NCBI GenBank assembly: GCA_030737835.1
Contig: CM060847.1
Coordinates: 8,880,704 to 8,944,703, forward strand
DNA: 64,000 nt
Direction of reading: 5' to 3'
Source: Acorus gramineus
Taxonomy: Eukaryota > Streptophyta > Magnoliopsida > Acorales > Acoraceae
Position numbers and translations under genes: made by a program. A model generated the notes under the pieces. It worked only from the letters and a program-made list of their open reading frames with translations, was not told the DNA's origin and searched no databases. Positions 12,101 through 22,503 of the stretch are shown here, piece by piece; the stretch's first letter is position 1, and each line of letters opens with the position of its first letter.

Positions 12101-15100
12101 TTTTTTAACCTTGCCTTGTTTTCAATGTCCATAGGAAAGAAGTGAAAAATGTCAGTCCTTGGAATCCTGGACAAACTGGAGAGGATAGTGCAAGATATAT
12201 AGAAACAAGACGTCCAGACCTGTCCAATTGAACAAGTATTAGAACTCAAGTGGCACGTTAAGGAGAAAGATAGCAAGAAGAAATAAAGCCAACAGATTGG
12301 TGGGCATTCTTCGATATAGATGCATCAAAGTTGAAGTGGTTGGCATTCTAGTCCTCACCTCATTTGGATTAACATGTGAGCAATGTTGTAGCACTTTCAA
12401 ACAGGTAATGAATACAATACTTGATTGTGGATTCTACTAAATTAAATTTGGAGAACATTCTTGATTTTTTTTCCCTTTCAGATAGAAAAGGAATCCGCAT
12501 TAACATGAATAAACTTAACAATATGGTGTATGTGACGTACAACCAAAAGTTAAGAGATCAATTCATTAAGTTGCAAGGGAAACTAGGACACTATGATCCC
12601 ATCTCTACACAATAAATCCCGGATTGCAAGCGAGCTCTTCCAACACAACATGATCCATTCAAATTTTAAGTGAACGTATTGCTATCCCTTTGCTTTCAAC
12701 TATAATTGTGAAGTCACATGATGAAAGTTCAACAAACCAAATGAATTTGGAAGATTGCTTCCCAAAAAGATATTTTAAAGGCAGAATAGTAGATGGAGAT
12801 GGATCCAGAAGAACATAGGCATCCATAGTTGAAGCATTGGGAAACCCTTGAGCAATACCAAAAACCATAAGATTTTATTGTTAGAATAAGGCATTAACCC
12901 TTTGCTTGCCAGTATTCTCCTGAATTAAAGTGAATAGAGAACTTCTAATCTGGTTGATGAAGTGTGATAATTCATTATTCTATCACCAACTGTAGTGCCA
13001 ATAAATATCAATCCATCTTGATCAACTCAACATGTTCCAAGACTCGAAATATTTCAGAAACAGCGACAGCGACAGCGACAAAAGTAATTCTGTACGACAA
13101 AGTCTGGGAAGAATTATAACAATTTTGATGTCAAGTATCTTTTCAATTCACAATAAAATGTTCTAGGTGACATTCAGAAAGTGCCAAATATATTAAATGT
13201 ATGGGAAAAAAAGAAACCAAATAAACACAGACAAAGTAAAAGAAGAAAAGGTCACAAAGTTGTCGATGTATAAAAGAATTTTGTGAAAATGGAAAAATTA
13301 GCAAGGGAAGCTTAATATTGTATAAAATCATGGATCACAGAATCGCATCCACTTTGTTGAATTATTAAAATATCACAAAATCCAAAACAGTATTTATGAG
13401 TTGATAAATAATTAAAAGAATAAAAAATTTACGAAACCTTTTGCTATTACAGCGACTAAAGACGATCACATCAGCCCCCAACCGCATAGTGCTTGTCTTG
13501 AAACCATTTCCATCTGTACACGACTAAGACCCAATCAATCAATAAAGATGACATGTGCAAGCAACCACAGGTGGTATCATATCTATCCATCCACCTAAAT
13601 GTGAGCATACACATATACACGTGGATCTGTGTGTCTGGTGTGCGTGCGCGCATATATATAAGAGTAAGCCAAGTCATTACACTGTCCAATAGAGGAACCC
13701 AATGTCTTCTCAGAAAATCCAAAACTCATGCAGCACCTCAGACATTCTGGATCCATGCCACCACCATCATCTTATAGACAAATAAAACACTCTAGAAATC
13801 AATTCCTTTACAATTTTAAGATTCAACCAACCAAAGTGATGATTAAAAAGAATACCTTGTATCAGTAGAGCAGGGCTTCCATCCCGTGGGTTAGTAACCC
13901 GATCTATAGAGACAAAGGTAGCCCCATTCTCTATCTGTTCCAAGGTAAACAAACATAAAAAAATATTCAAGTGCGTGCCATGTAATGATTCAAGGAACTA
14001 AATTCTGTATGATATAAATGGCATCAAGAATCACCTCATCGACCGCATTGTCAAGCAGCTCTGCCATGGCTGCAAACAAAACCATACGACGCCAGTTATT
14101 AGGTGAAAAAAATCATACAATGCATAGAAGATCAAAATATTGCCTGTAGCGCACCGCCAAGTGCCCACTTATGTGAAGTGGCATTAGAGTGGAGAAATTT
14201 TGGGTGCACACGTAGCCGATTCTGCCCGTCTATATAAGAGATAACATTCAAAACAAGAATGATCATTATTTAATAAAGTGAACAACAGGAGAAATCATTT
14301 TTAGCACAAGCGTGATCCTAGTATGATTACTTCGAGGAATGTTGACTGCAGAAGGCACAGGATCATATGCTCCAGCTTTCCAAAAATTCTGGCAGAGCGG
14401 TTTTGAAAATTCAGATGAAGTGGATGTTGGACTGGGTGCATCGGGCAATGGCATCCGATGAAATGATGTTCCCGCTCCACATTCCACGGTGTTCTCAGCA
14501 CTGGAAATCCTTTCATGATGTATCTCAGTCTGCTTTTGGAACTGCGGCTGATTTATTGTTCCAACTTCAGATAATGCTCTCCTCTTATTTGAGTTAAAAT
14601 CAGATATCACAGGTTTTACATCTACAACTTCAACTCCATTATCATCGTGTGAATCCACGAAGCTAGCTATATTCATGTCAGATTCTGAACCACAAGTTGA
14701 AGAATAAATCAACTGATCGCTGGGTCCTGAGGAAACATAAACTAAGATCAATGAGACAGAAATAAATAAAAAATCAGAGATGCATCAACTAAACCCACAG
14801 CCCTAGTCATTATTACTCATAAACCCTTATCAAGTTTGATTGAAGACAAAAGGAGCAATCCTATTTGTTAATAAAGAAACAAAAAACAAATGAATCAGTT
14901 GGTAAAAGCAAACTTTATACATCCATCCAAAACACAGATACTGAACTCCAAATCTCACACAAATAAGGGAGTACCTTTTGTGTTGCTTTAAATGACTGGG
15001 ATCTTAGCATAATTTTTTTTACAAATTGACCTTTCAATGATTAAACACACAAACACATGCACAAATACATCAAGTGAAGGCAATCCAATTAGCAATGAAG

Positions 15101-15316
15101 GGGAAAAAAAAAACAGTCAATAACAACTCAAAAGAGTGCAATGTATGTCATACATTCAGTGATCACACACACACTGAAAAAGAAAAAGAAAAACAGAGAA
15201 TCCAACATGAAGACATCAAACCACATTCAGAACCCCACTTTCAAAGGGTGGGTGATCAATGAATCACAGTTTATTTCAAGATCATATAAAGGAAACACAA
15301 AAGAATTATTACCCAT
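191..15316 (-). CDS. MORC6: MORC6-like GHKL ATPase, 3' truncated by window edge
   Basis: Microrchidia ATPase; plant MORC6 family members compact chromatin and silence transposons with RNA-directed DNA methylation factors. Twenty exons in coding order: 15313-15316 (ATG G), 14331-14726, 14155-14229, 14035-14069, 13856-13934, 13681-13770, 13438-13513, 7177-7255, 6927-7058, 6395-6493, 6202-6303, 5981-6124, 4766-4861, 4614-4665, 4412-4523, 2798-3054, 2574-2686, 676-752, 439-481, 191-268. All joins keep phase, giving 713 open codons. GHKL motifs are intact: ELLDNAVDE (162-170), DDGGGMD (197-203), GQYGNGFKTS (225-234), GCHGTKVII (327-335). An S5 fold follows, with GFNVYHKNRL and EANFIEPTHDKQGFEK, then a coiled coil from about 645. 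The MORC6 assignment rests on TLTQSVGLLSYTFL and EMTLEYW. The first 4-nt coding exon and the 2798 donor are inferred; the rest is well supported. The last exon(s) lie left of base 1. Confidence 0.92.
269..438. other. MORC intron; nothing else seen
   Basis: Intron between the last two visible MORC exons. The 1-190 stretch to its left is intron or 3' sequence in which I could not find the terminal exon. Confidence 0.5.
820..960. repeat. GT-rich microsatellite and G-run in MORC intron
   Basis: TG-rich stretch (about 826-852), ATGT repeats (879-895), TA/CA repeats (about 896-913) and a run of 14 G (about 939-952) after GGGGTGGACCCAGG. A similar G-run with GGGTCCGG lies at 1860-1900, so 914-1905 may be one decayed mobile element; this is weak. 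Confidence 0.5.
1255..1445. repeat. Degenerate ACAATGTACAA interspersed repeats
   Basis: At least six spaced copies of a motif near ACAATGTACA (variants with TATGAA, TTTACA, ATACAA) over about 190 bases inside a MORC intron. No coding or terminal-repeat structure recognised. Confidence 0.6.
1895..2552. repeat. Microsatellite-rich intron segment
   Basis: Blocks of TATG/CATA, GA and TG/CA simple repeats (about 1905-2060 and 2325-2552) in the MORC intron between exons at 2574 and 752. The short reading frames here are simple-repeat translations, not genes. Confidence 0.8.
3832..4321. repeat. Local duplication interrupted by a SINE
   Basis: About 160 bases occur twice in direct order: first copy about 3832-4139 (split by an insertion), second about 4157-4321. 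Both share CTAATTTTATCTTTTCT at the start and CAGTCCAGAAAGAACATTTT near the end. Only the first copy holds the SINE at 3895-4021. Confidence 0.85.
3895..4021 (+). mobile_element. tRNA-derived SINE with target duplication
   Basis: 127-base GC-rich insertion with A-box-like TGGCGGGGTGG and B-box-like GGTTTGATCCC, ending in a short A run. Flanked by near-identical 18-base duplications, 3877-3894 and 4022-4039 (AACATCCTCACTTCCACC type). The uninterrupted paralogous copy at 4201-4219 is an empty site. It lies in a MORC intron. Confidence 0.75.
5068..5160 (+). mobile_element. Short SINE-like insertion, exact 13-bp duplication
   Basis: 93-base segment ending CCGATACC plus an A run, flanked by identical AAGCCACACATTC at 5055-5067 and 5161-5173. 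The A tail and target duplication show retroposition on the plus strand; no clear A box is seen, so it may be 5' truncated. Lies in a MORC intron. Confidence 0.7.
7591..8082. mobile_element. hAT-type MITE (TAGGCCTGTC ends)
   Basis: 492 bases with inverted ends TAGGCCTGTCAACGGGTC / TAGGCCTGTCCACGGGTC, GC-rich GACCCG motifs near the ends and an AT-rich middle. Target duplication ATCCAGGT (583-590 after 7000) versus ATCTAGGT (8083-8090), 7 of 8 bases equal, which is the hAT signature. It lies in the 6.2-kb MORC intron. No coding capacity. Confidence 0.85.
8538..9838 (+). mobile_element. LTR retrotransposon fragment: LTR, PBS, decayed leader
   Basis: A candidate LTR 8538-8800 begins TGTTAGATAG, ends CACTACA and carries a TATA-like TATAAATGAG. 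It is followed within 5 bases by TGATATCAGAGCTTG (8806-8820), nearly the initiator-tRNA-Met primer site TGGTATCAGAGC. Downstream to about 9838 there is gag-like but stop-filled sequence. No second LTR or pol domains seen, so this is a 5' fragment. Superfamily not assigned. Confidence 0.65.
9839..10265. mobile_element. hAT-type MITE nested in retroelement debris
   Basis: 427 bases with ends TAGGGGTGGTAAA / TAGGGCTGGTAAA and GAGTCGA/CGAGCTT-rich subterminal repeats. Target duplication CTCATCAT (9831-9838) and CTCATCGT (10266-10273). The flanking retroelement-like sequence resumes after it, so it inserted later. A related copy is at 45968-46414. Confidence 0.85.
10548..11160. mobile_element. hAT-type MITE with perfect 8-bp duplication
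   Basis: 613 bases flanked by identical GGCACAAC at 10540-10547 and 11161-11168. Ends CACTATTTAGATATGCA and, inverted from the right, CAGTGTTTATAAATGCA. Subterminal GCGGCCGCATATGCGG repeats. Non-coding; lies in the 6.2-kb MORC intron. Confidence 0.85.
11280..11721 (-). mobile_element. LTR retrotransposon 5' fragment, minus strand
   Basis: TGGTATCAGAGCCTC reads on the minus strand from 11502 to 11488, an exact tRNA-Met primer-binding site. The adjoining candidate LTR is 11506-11721 on the minus strand (starts TGTCAGAG, ends GTCCCA). Further along the minus strand a gag-like start with MDAITVELFNALEAIVRRL appears near 11365. The element points towards the plus-strand fragment at 8538. LTR limits are approximate. 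Confidence 0.6.
12298..12615 (+). pseudogene. Decayed hAT transposase, C-terminal dimerisation region
   Basis: WWAFFDIDASKLKWLA is followed, after a one-base frame change, by ILVLTSFGLTCEQCCSTFKQ, then a GT-AG intron-like gap, then MNKLNNMVYVTYNQKL. These match the order of the hAT-family C-terminal dimerisation domain (W..fFG.d...LqkLA, SLT.S..ceRNWS, RLNdLVYV.YN). Frameshift and altered core residues (CEQC for the usual CERN) mark it as non-functional. It lies in the MORC intron on the opposite strand; the 12030-12297 sequence upstream may be more of the same gene. Confidence 0.7.
12616..13437. other. Remainder of the MORC 6.2-kb intron
   Basis: AT-rich; short open stretches on both strands match no family I know. 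Contains GACAGC triplicated near 13060-13079. Probably decayed transposon sequence. Confidence 0.4.
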
Positions 15317-15380
15317 GTGTCTATGATCTGGTGAGAGAGTTCTTCAAAGATAGAGTGGGATCACATGAAGATTGTGAGAT

Positions 15381-15494
15381 TCTAGGGTTATAAAAAAAAT
15401 TTCCCCATTATAAAAAAGGTTGTTCAAAGAAAATACAAGGAAACCATAAAAACACTATTTAGGGATATTTATACCCAAAAATTAGGCACGTGCC
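15381..15494 (-). promoter_or_regulatory. Probable core promoter of the MORC6-like gene
   Basis: Read on the minus strand, a palindromic G-box GGCACGTGCC (15485-15494) is followed by TATAAATA (15466-15473) and then a telo-box-like AACCCTAGA (15381-15389), about 65-75 bases before the proposed ATG at 15316. The spacing fits a transcription start near 15440 and a 5' UTR of roughly 120 bases. Motifs are seen directly; use is inferred. Confidence 0.5.
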
Positions 15495-16967
15495 GAAAAT
15501 AAGGTGACAGCTGTATTGCCTTTTAAACTTACCGAGCCTACGGAGGGAGGTTCGGACTGGATTCCGAGCCTCACGAATATAGGAAATTTTTAGTAAAAAA
15601 GGATAAAAAAAGTGTCGTCCATCTAATCATGTACTGATTGAATTCTCATATCCTCGTATAGAAATTTTCTATGAATTTGTTAGGAAGACATCATGTATTA
15701 TTTCAAAAAAAAAAAAATCGTAGCCACCGTTTAATTTGAAAAATAAATTATTCTGTTATTTATATTTATTATAAGAACATATAATTTTATCAATGGAATA
15801 AGTGATTTTCTGTTTGATTATATTTTTTTATTCTCATTTGAAAACGTAAGAATAAAAGTTGAATTGTTTGATTGATGAAAAATATAATATGAATAAGGTG
15901 TAAAAGGTTGATCTGATATGTGGGTCCTATTGATGTATAAGAGATATTGATAAGTGATTTAATGTGATGAGATGTAATTTTTTTTAATGTGATGGTGGGC
16001 CCCACTTATCAATAGGAATAGATAAATTGAGTATAATACTGACATTTTCCCTATCCGTTCTTATACCACCCTTATACCCCCTTATTCCATCTTAACGCCT
16101 CATCCAAACGGGGGTAGAGTTTTATTATTATTATTTTATTTTATGTTTTAAAAAACATGGCAATAATTTATATTTTTCTATTTAAAATTTTAGATCAGAT
16201 TTACACAAATCACATATATGTATTAAGATTTCAAAATCAGATTTAAATAAATCATATAATATATTTAAATTTTAATAATTAATTATTATTTTATTCAGTA
16301 AATCTCATCCCAATTTTGGACATGTAACATTATTTTATAATTAAAGTGTGAGAAACAAGATCTATATTTATTTTAAAAAAATCACTAAATCTAATTCAAT
16401 TAAATTCTATAAAATTTATTACATTATTTTTATTATAATATGAATATATATATATATATATATATAATATATATATATTACATGATATACAATAGATTAT
16501 TCTTAAATGGAATAAGTTTTTTTTTATGATTCAATATTCTATAAATATTTTATTTGTATTGTGAAGATCTTGTACATTTAAGGCCACGTGCATTTGACGC
16601 GTGTATAAAACTATTATATATTATATGTATTATTATAAATGGGTGAAGGTGAAGTGAGTTATGGCATCATGGGTTTAGTCCTGCATTTTAGTATGTGTTT
16701 ATATGTAAGTGTAACTTTTTTTAAGCGGTAATATACTCAGTCCGTTTTGCAACCTCATAAGCTATAATAAAATAGTATATACAACACTATCATAGTGTAT
16801 GGAGTTTTATTATAATAGATGACCCACAAATTTTTTTTATTTTTTTATCATGAAAAAAATATTAATGCATCTCAGTATATATTTCATTTCATATAACAGT
16901 ATACACTTCAAATGGTAAATGGATAATTCCTTTTATAAAAAAAAAAAAAAATGGAATGGACTACAAT
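15495..16967. other. Intergenic; possible Tourist-like MITE 15721-16112
   Basis: No gene seen. 15721-16112 ends in CATCCAAACGGGGG followed by TAG and starts after TAG with CCACCGTTT, resembling worn PIF/Harbinger MITE ends. A TA microsatellite lies at 16443-16480. Confidence 0.4.
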
Positions 16968-17545
16968 TAAGTCTGTCAATCGGACAGATACGGATCGGAT
17001 AGACCCATATCTATATCCGAATTGAATATCCGAAAAAATACCAGTATTCGATATCCGACGGATATTGAAAGTAAGTATCCATATCTGATCCAAAAATCCA
17101 GATTCGGATACGGATAATTATCCAAAATATCTGAAAATTTAAAATGAATATGGAATGATTAAAATATCCAAAGATTTAATATTCAAAAATAAAAATTATA
17201 TATCTAATATTTGAAATATGTAAAAAAATCTAATAATTACCTAGTATAAAACATTAAATTATAAGTATATACATAAAATATTACATGCTTTAGAGTAAAG
17301 ATAAAAATAAAAACTCATATTATCCTAAAAAATTAAATATATAATTAAATAAATAATAATATAATAATATTTTTGAATATAGATTTTTTTCAAATTGGAT
17401 ACAGGCATATCCGTATCCGATCTAAAAATGTTCGGATACGGATATTTTTTTCAGATACGAATTTTTTGAATATCAAATATTTTCCAAATTTTGGGATACG
17501 GATTCGGATCAGACACTGATATTTTTTAGATAATTGACAAGCTTA
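16968..17545. mobile_element. hAT-type MITE (TAAGTCTGTCAAT ends)
   Basis: 578 bases with ends TAAGTCTGTCAATC / TAAGCTTGTCAATT, many GGATACGGAT / ATCCGAAT subterminal repeats and an AT-rich centre. Flanking 8-mers ACTACAAT and ACCGCAAT agree at 6 of 8 bases. Non-coding. Confidence 0.8.
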
Positions 17546-19195
17546 ACCGCAATGGGGGTTGTGTGTATCTTTTTACAACTTTTTTACACCAAAAACACAT
17601 TTTAAATATGTGAGCCCACTCATGGATAAGCGGAAAATATCTTTCATATATATCTTCATTTATCTTTGGTTCAATCATTTTTTTTACCTTTAAAATTTCT
17701 TTATCTACATATAATTTATTGTTTATTCATAACTTACCCACAATCAATCAAAAGTTCACTATGACATTTCCCAATGAAAATAATAATAAACCCAATCAAA
17801 AACACAAAAATTTATTCCACTTCTATTGAAGGTGGTGATTTCCTCCAACAAGTGATAGGTCGTCGGAGTTCCGCCTTTGGATAAAGGTCCACATACTCCT
17901 AAGAACAAACATGCACCTAAAAAGCCCTTGACACTGGTGTGGTGCCGGTTAAAGGGGTTCTGACACTCAAGTCAACGGAAAGGGTGAGGTTGCGCCAAAA
18001 AAGCCCTTGACACCGATGTGATGCCGGCCAAAGGGACTTCGACGCTCAAGTTAGTGGAGAAGATCAGTTTAGTTTAGTTTTTTTTTTTTTTTTTTTTTGT
18101 GGACAAAAATAATGGTTTACCCCAAATTGCGATCCCCTCTCCTTTTCCTTTTCTTTTGTATCCTTTTATGGTTGAGAAGATGGCAAAGTTTTATCGCATA
18201 ACCATCTCTTTGTCTTGGCAAATATCTTTTGACAGAAGATTCTACGAGGTACAGGCATTGGGAGGTTGTGATGATGTTGTGGTCACATGGCTTTGATTCA
18301 TTCGTGCCAATTATGATTGTGGCCATTTGCCTATCCGGTCTAGGACGTGCCTCACCAGCTATGTTGGGCAGAGTGATCCTAGTTCTACTGTAGCCATGAT
18401 TGGGTCGCAATGGTCCTTAGACGAATGTCTAACCGGTCCCAGAGATGGTTCGATAACTCCACTTTCAAAGAGTTCAACTGTGTGACTAGTCTTGTGACTC
18501 TTCGGGCTGCCAGTGATATGGTCATTCCCTCCTCCTCAGTAGGTCCTACAAGCTGCTCTCCTAGGGCAACGGATCAGGTTCGAGCAGTTTCGATCATGGT
18601 CTTTTGGGTCAGGTTGAGTAATGTATCAACCTAATTTAAACAAACACATGGTGCATCCGAGTTGAGCGCGAGGTTTTCCCTTCACATGTATAATTTTATA
18701 TATTAGTTTTAGAGACGAACTAAATACATAAATATAATATTGATATAAAAAACACAATATGAATGAAATGTTTATAGAATATTAAATCATATAAAAATTG
18801 CATTCCATTTAATATACAAAGAAATAAAACAGTATACCGTGTAATATATGTTGTTTTTCTTATTTTTGATAAATAATATAATGTAACAAATCTTTATAGA
18901 TTCAATTAAAATAGATTTACTAATTTTTTTTTATTCTAAATTATTAAAATTTGAATACAGTAATATGATTTACTTAAATCGGATTTTAAAATTCTAAATA
19001 TTTTTATAATCTATCTAAGTTTGATTTGAAATCTCAAATTTTGAATAAATAGATCTGAATAATTATTAAATTCATGAAAGATAAAAACAAAAATTAAAAA
19101 CCAATTCACTTTCTATTTAATATAAGTGAGTAATATATATATTCAAATAGTTATATGTTATAGTACAGCTTCAACGACGATAAGATGATAATAAA
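17546..19195. other. Intergenic; 79-bp direct repeat, no gene
   Basis: A 79-base unit starting AAGCCCTTGACAC occurs twice in tandem from about 17922 to 18080, with GACGCTCAAGT motifs common in plant LTRs. The 18100-18650 stretch is less AT-rich, with open frames on both strands that I do not recognise. Confidence 0.45.
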
Positions 19196-19464
19196 ATTTT
19201 TAGTTTTAAGTCCCTACAAATCATCATATTTAGTGATTGATTCCTCCCTTCTTCGTATTTAGGTTTTAGTCCCCAAATTTAAATAATAGTTACTTTTTAG
19301 TCCCTGAGAGGGACCTATCAATAAATTATTTAATTTACTTTTTAGTCCCTGTGAGGGACCTATTCATGAATTATCCTTTAAATTAGGGGACTAAAACCTA
19401 AATACGAAGAAGGGAGGGATCGATCACTAAATATGATGGTTTGTGGGAACTTAAAACTAAAAAT
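19196..19464. mobile_element. Fold-back MITE with long inverted arms
   Basis: Arms 19196-19279 and about 19381-19464 are inverted copies (TTTTTAGTTTTAAGTCCC... inward to GGTTTTAGTCCCC), over 85 percent identical by eye. The spacer has a duplicated CTTTTTAGTCCCTG. Same repeat type as at the right edge of the window. Superfamily not proven. Confidence 0.75.
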
Positions 19465-20256
19465 CCCTAATAAATATGTTTTATTTTAAAGAACACACAT
19501 TTTTATTTTATTAAAGAACACACTGTGACGTAAGAGGAAAATGTAAGTCAATAACCGATCATGGAATGGACCAAGTTAGGTTTAATATGAGTTAGACAAT
19601 TAAATTATTTAAATCATATTATATTAAAATAAACAAAATAAAAAAAAATCCTAAAAAATGAACACCCGATTTAACTCTCGGGTGTCTCTATCTGCACCCC
19701 TTCAATTAATTTATATACCCCTTTTATTTAAACACCTGATCTATAATTAGTTTTTCATTTAGAGGCCTTTCATATAAAAACCATGTTTGATTTTTGTTAA
19801 CACACCCTTCCTTTGGATAATATTCCCAATTCTAATTCATACATATTTTGATTTTTTAAAAATAATATACATCGTCTAATAAAATATTTATTTTTATAAA
19901 AATGAAACATATGCTTCAATAAATTATATAGATGTATTTATAAAAAATTTATATTGAAACATATATCTCGTTAATGTGAGTATATGGAGCTAATAAAACA
20001 TATGTAATTGGAATTAAAGTTAAAAAATGACTTTGTATAACAACAACCATATTTTTTTTTTATCTCCCTCTCTCTCCTCTATATCCTCCACAAATGACAA
20101 AATCCGGATCACATCAAGACTAGTTTCGGTCAGTCATGTCCATATCAAACTATATAATCATCAAACTGTATATCATCAAACTGTATAGTTAATTGTTGGA
20201 GCACTCTTTTATTGAATATTGATGATATTGATCAAATTCAGACTTATCTATTTCAC
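19465..20256. other. Intergenic AT-rich DNA
   Basis: No gene or terminal-repeat element recognised. Confidence 0.5.
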
Positions 20257-20259
20257 TAA

Positions 20260-22157
20260 CCCCCCGTTTGGGAACCAACATAAACAGAGAATAAGGGTGA
20301 ATAACAGCAGAATAGCCCTTATTCGCTGTTTGTTTGGTGCGGATAAACCCTGATAGTTATGCCTGGATAAGTTAGCATAAGGCCTGATAACAATTCCACT
20401 AAAAGGTGAGAATAGCTTATCAGGGCTTATCTATTCCTGAGAATAAAAATACCCCTCACAATCATTACAAAAAAATTCTCTCTCTTACTTTAACACAACC
20501 CAATGATACACCCCCATTTAATCTACACCGTCAGATCAGTGGATCTAGCCAACCATCATCAATCAGAACCGTCCAAAATAAAAAAAAATGAAGATGCTTA
20601 TCCTGACCGTCCAAAATGGTGGACCTTTTTTTAATCTGCCGACACGTGTATCATTAATCACCACACCCACTTCTCACCACGACTTCACACTCTCGTCCCC
20701 ATCGAAATCCTCTCTCTTCTTCTTCACTGCCAAATCGGGTAACCCTAGATGTGAAAAATTAGGCCTTCACCGCATCCGCCTCGGGAGATCTGTCGTTGGT
20801 CTGTTCGACGAGCGGCCTTGCGACGAGGTTGTGGTGCTGCAAACGTGGGGAAGGCGGTGCATCAGTCGAACGAGTGCATTCGGATCGAGCGGTTCCTTCT
20901 TCGATTTTCGTCGATTCTCCGTGTCTGTGTTTTGGTGTTTTGGATTTGTGGGCTTTGAATCTGTTGATTGGATTTTAGGGTTTCGGTTGTTGTATGTTTT
21001 TTCAGGTGACATTATTGATTTGATCTTGTTTTTTTTCTTGTTAATTTGTTGTATCTTGAAAGGGTTGGTTTTCATCTGATTATGTTTTTCTTTTTTTTTA
21101 TGGATTTTCTGAGCATCATTTATTTTCATGGATTTCTGGTGAGACATTTTGTTCTTCATTGTAAAAAAATGAATGGGTTCGGTCTGATTGGATTATTTGC
21201 TTCTTGTATGTGCAATATGTGGTTGTTTCCATGAAAAATTTCTCCTTGCTACAGCTCTGAAGAAGAAGAAAGTTTTCGAATTTTGAGGAACCCTCAGGAT
21301 ACAATAGGTACCTAGGGTGAGTTCTTGCTAGTAATTTGGGAATTTAAAAAATCATTAATATTACAACTAATTGATCAAGTTTATTTTATTTTAGGAATAA
21401 ATGCATCTAAACCACTAAAAAAAATCCATATTCAGATTAACATGATTCACTGCACACAATTAACCTTAATGCAATCTGATTTATTGTTAGCCTTCCAGTG
21501 AGGTGGACACCTTGTTAAAAACATTTATATTTCCACAAAAAATGTTCCATTTAATTCGAAATACAGCAATGTACAATTGTCACTAAAGCGTATAAGTAAT
21601 TACATCAGATGTACTATTTGAAACAGCTTTTTACTGTCCAAGAGGCTGTCCCGAACCTTGAATTGAATACATTTACACACTTCTTTTTACAACCGACAAA
21701 TGCAATCTCATATATCCCATTAGTCATCTTTTAGTCATCTATTGAAACATATGCTTTATTACAAATTATCTTATTTAATTTAAAATAGAGTAACATTCAT
21801 TTTTCATAAAGGCCCACCATAAAATATTACATAAGATGGACCGTCCAGATTTAATTACACTCATGATGGACTGATTTATATTCATCAATTACACCAAACA
21901 CAAAAATATATTCCAGGGGCAAAGTTGACATTTTAAAAATAATAACTCCCTATCCATCCCTTATCAACCATTTATCCACAGTTTATTCTAGGTCAACCAA
22001 ACACCAAAAATCTACATTTTACGTTTCCCAATAAGAATAAACAAGAATAACAAAAACTGCAACCAAACACGGATAGGCCTATTCTGCCAAACACTAATAT
22101 TTATCCCCGTATAACTATCAGGGCTGAATAACACAATTCCACTTCCCAAACGGGGGG
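20260..22157. mobile_element. PIF/Harbinger-type non-autonomous element, 1.9 kb
   Basis: Perfect 15-base inverted ends CCCCCCGTTTGGGAA (20260-20274 and complement at 22143-22157), flanked by TAA at 20257-20259 and 22158-22160, the 3-bp target duplication typical of PIF/Harbinger. Subterminal ATAGTTAT/CAGGG motifs recur at both ends. Inside, 20640-21080 on the plus strand is unusually GC-rich and looks like a plant 5' leader exon; no transposase motif is seen, so the element is non-autonomous or internally deleted. Confidence 0.85.
20588..21079 (+). other. Open frame of 163 codons inside the Harbinger-type element
   Basis: A frame rich in hydrophobic residues (end reads LILFFFLLICCIL) follows CT-rich leader-like sequence. 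I do not recognise it. Composition and lack of domain motifs suggest a transcribed leader or captured exon rather than a protein gene. Confidence 0.25.
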
Positions 22158-22284
22158 TAAAAGAGTGACACCTGTATTCAATAATTAAACATGTAGTTCT
22201 ATCCATTGAATAAAAAGTGTAATTCGATTTATAGGCTACGCAGGTTAAATACTGACATCAGAAGCCTGCTGTTTCGAAGGGAAT

Positions 22285-22503
22285 ACTTTCCCTGGACAAA
22301 TAAATCCCACCTCCCCAATCACAACCGCCTTCATCACCGCCTGAACCCTCCTCGGTCGCACCTTCTCCGACCGGGGGACCCTCGGCGGGCTCGTCGTCCT
22401 CACCATCATCTTCTTCCTCAACTCCGTCGGATCCCTCCCGATCTCTGCGTTATTGGCCGGCGCAGCCCTCGTTGGCGTCCACGGCAGTCTCACCTCTCTG
22501 TAA
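22285..22503 (+). pseudogene. PRA1-family (prenylated Rab acceptor) gene fragment
   Basis: PRA1 proteins are small membrane proteins acting on Rab GTPases in the secretory pathway. Frame from 22285 reads NPTSPITTAFITA, a stop (TGA where the family has Trp), then TLLGRTFSDRGTLGGLVV and LNSVGSLPISALLAGAALVG, ending at TAA 22501-22503. The GRTFSDR...GSL..SAL.VG order matches the second half of PRA1 proteins, but the N-terminal half and the C-terminal acidic tail (DDLFLDE type) are missing and there is a deletion after the stop. It is GC-rich against AT-rich surroundings and starts 130 bases from the Harbinger-type element. Confidence 0.65.
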
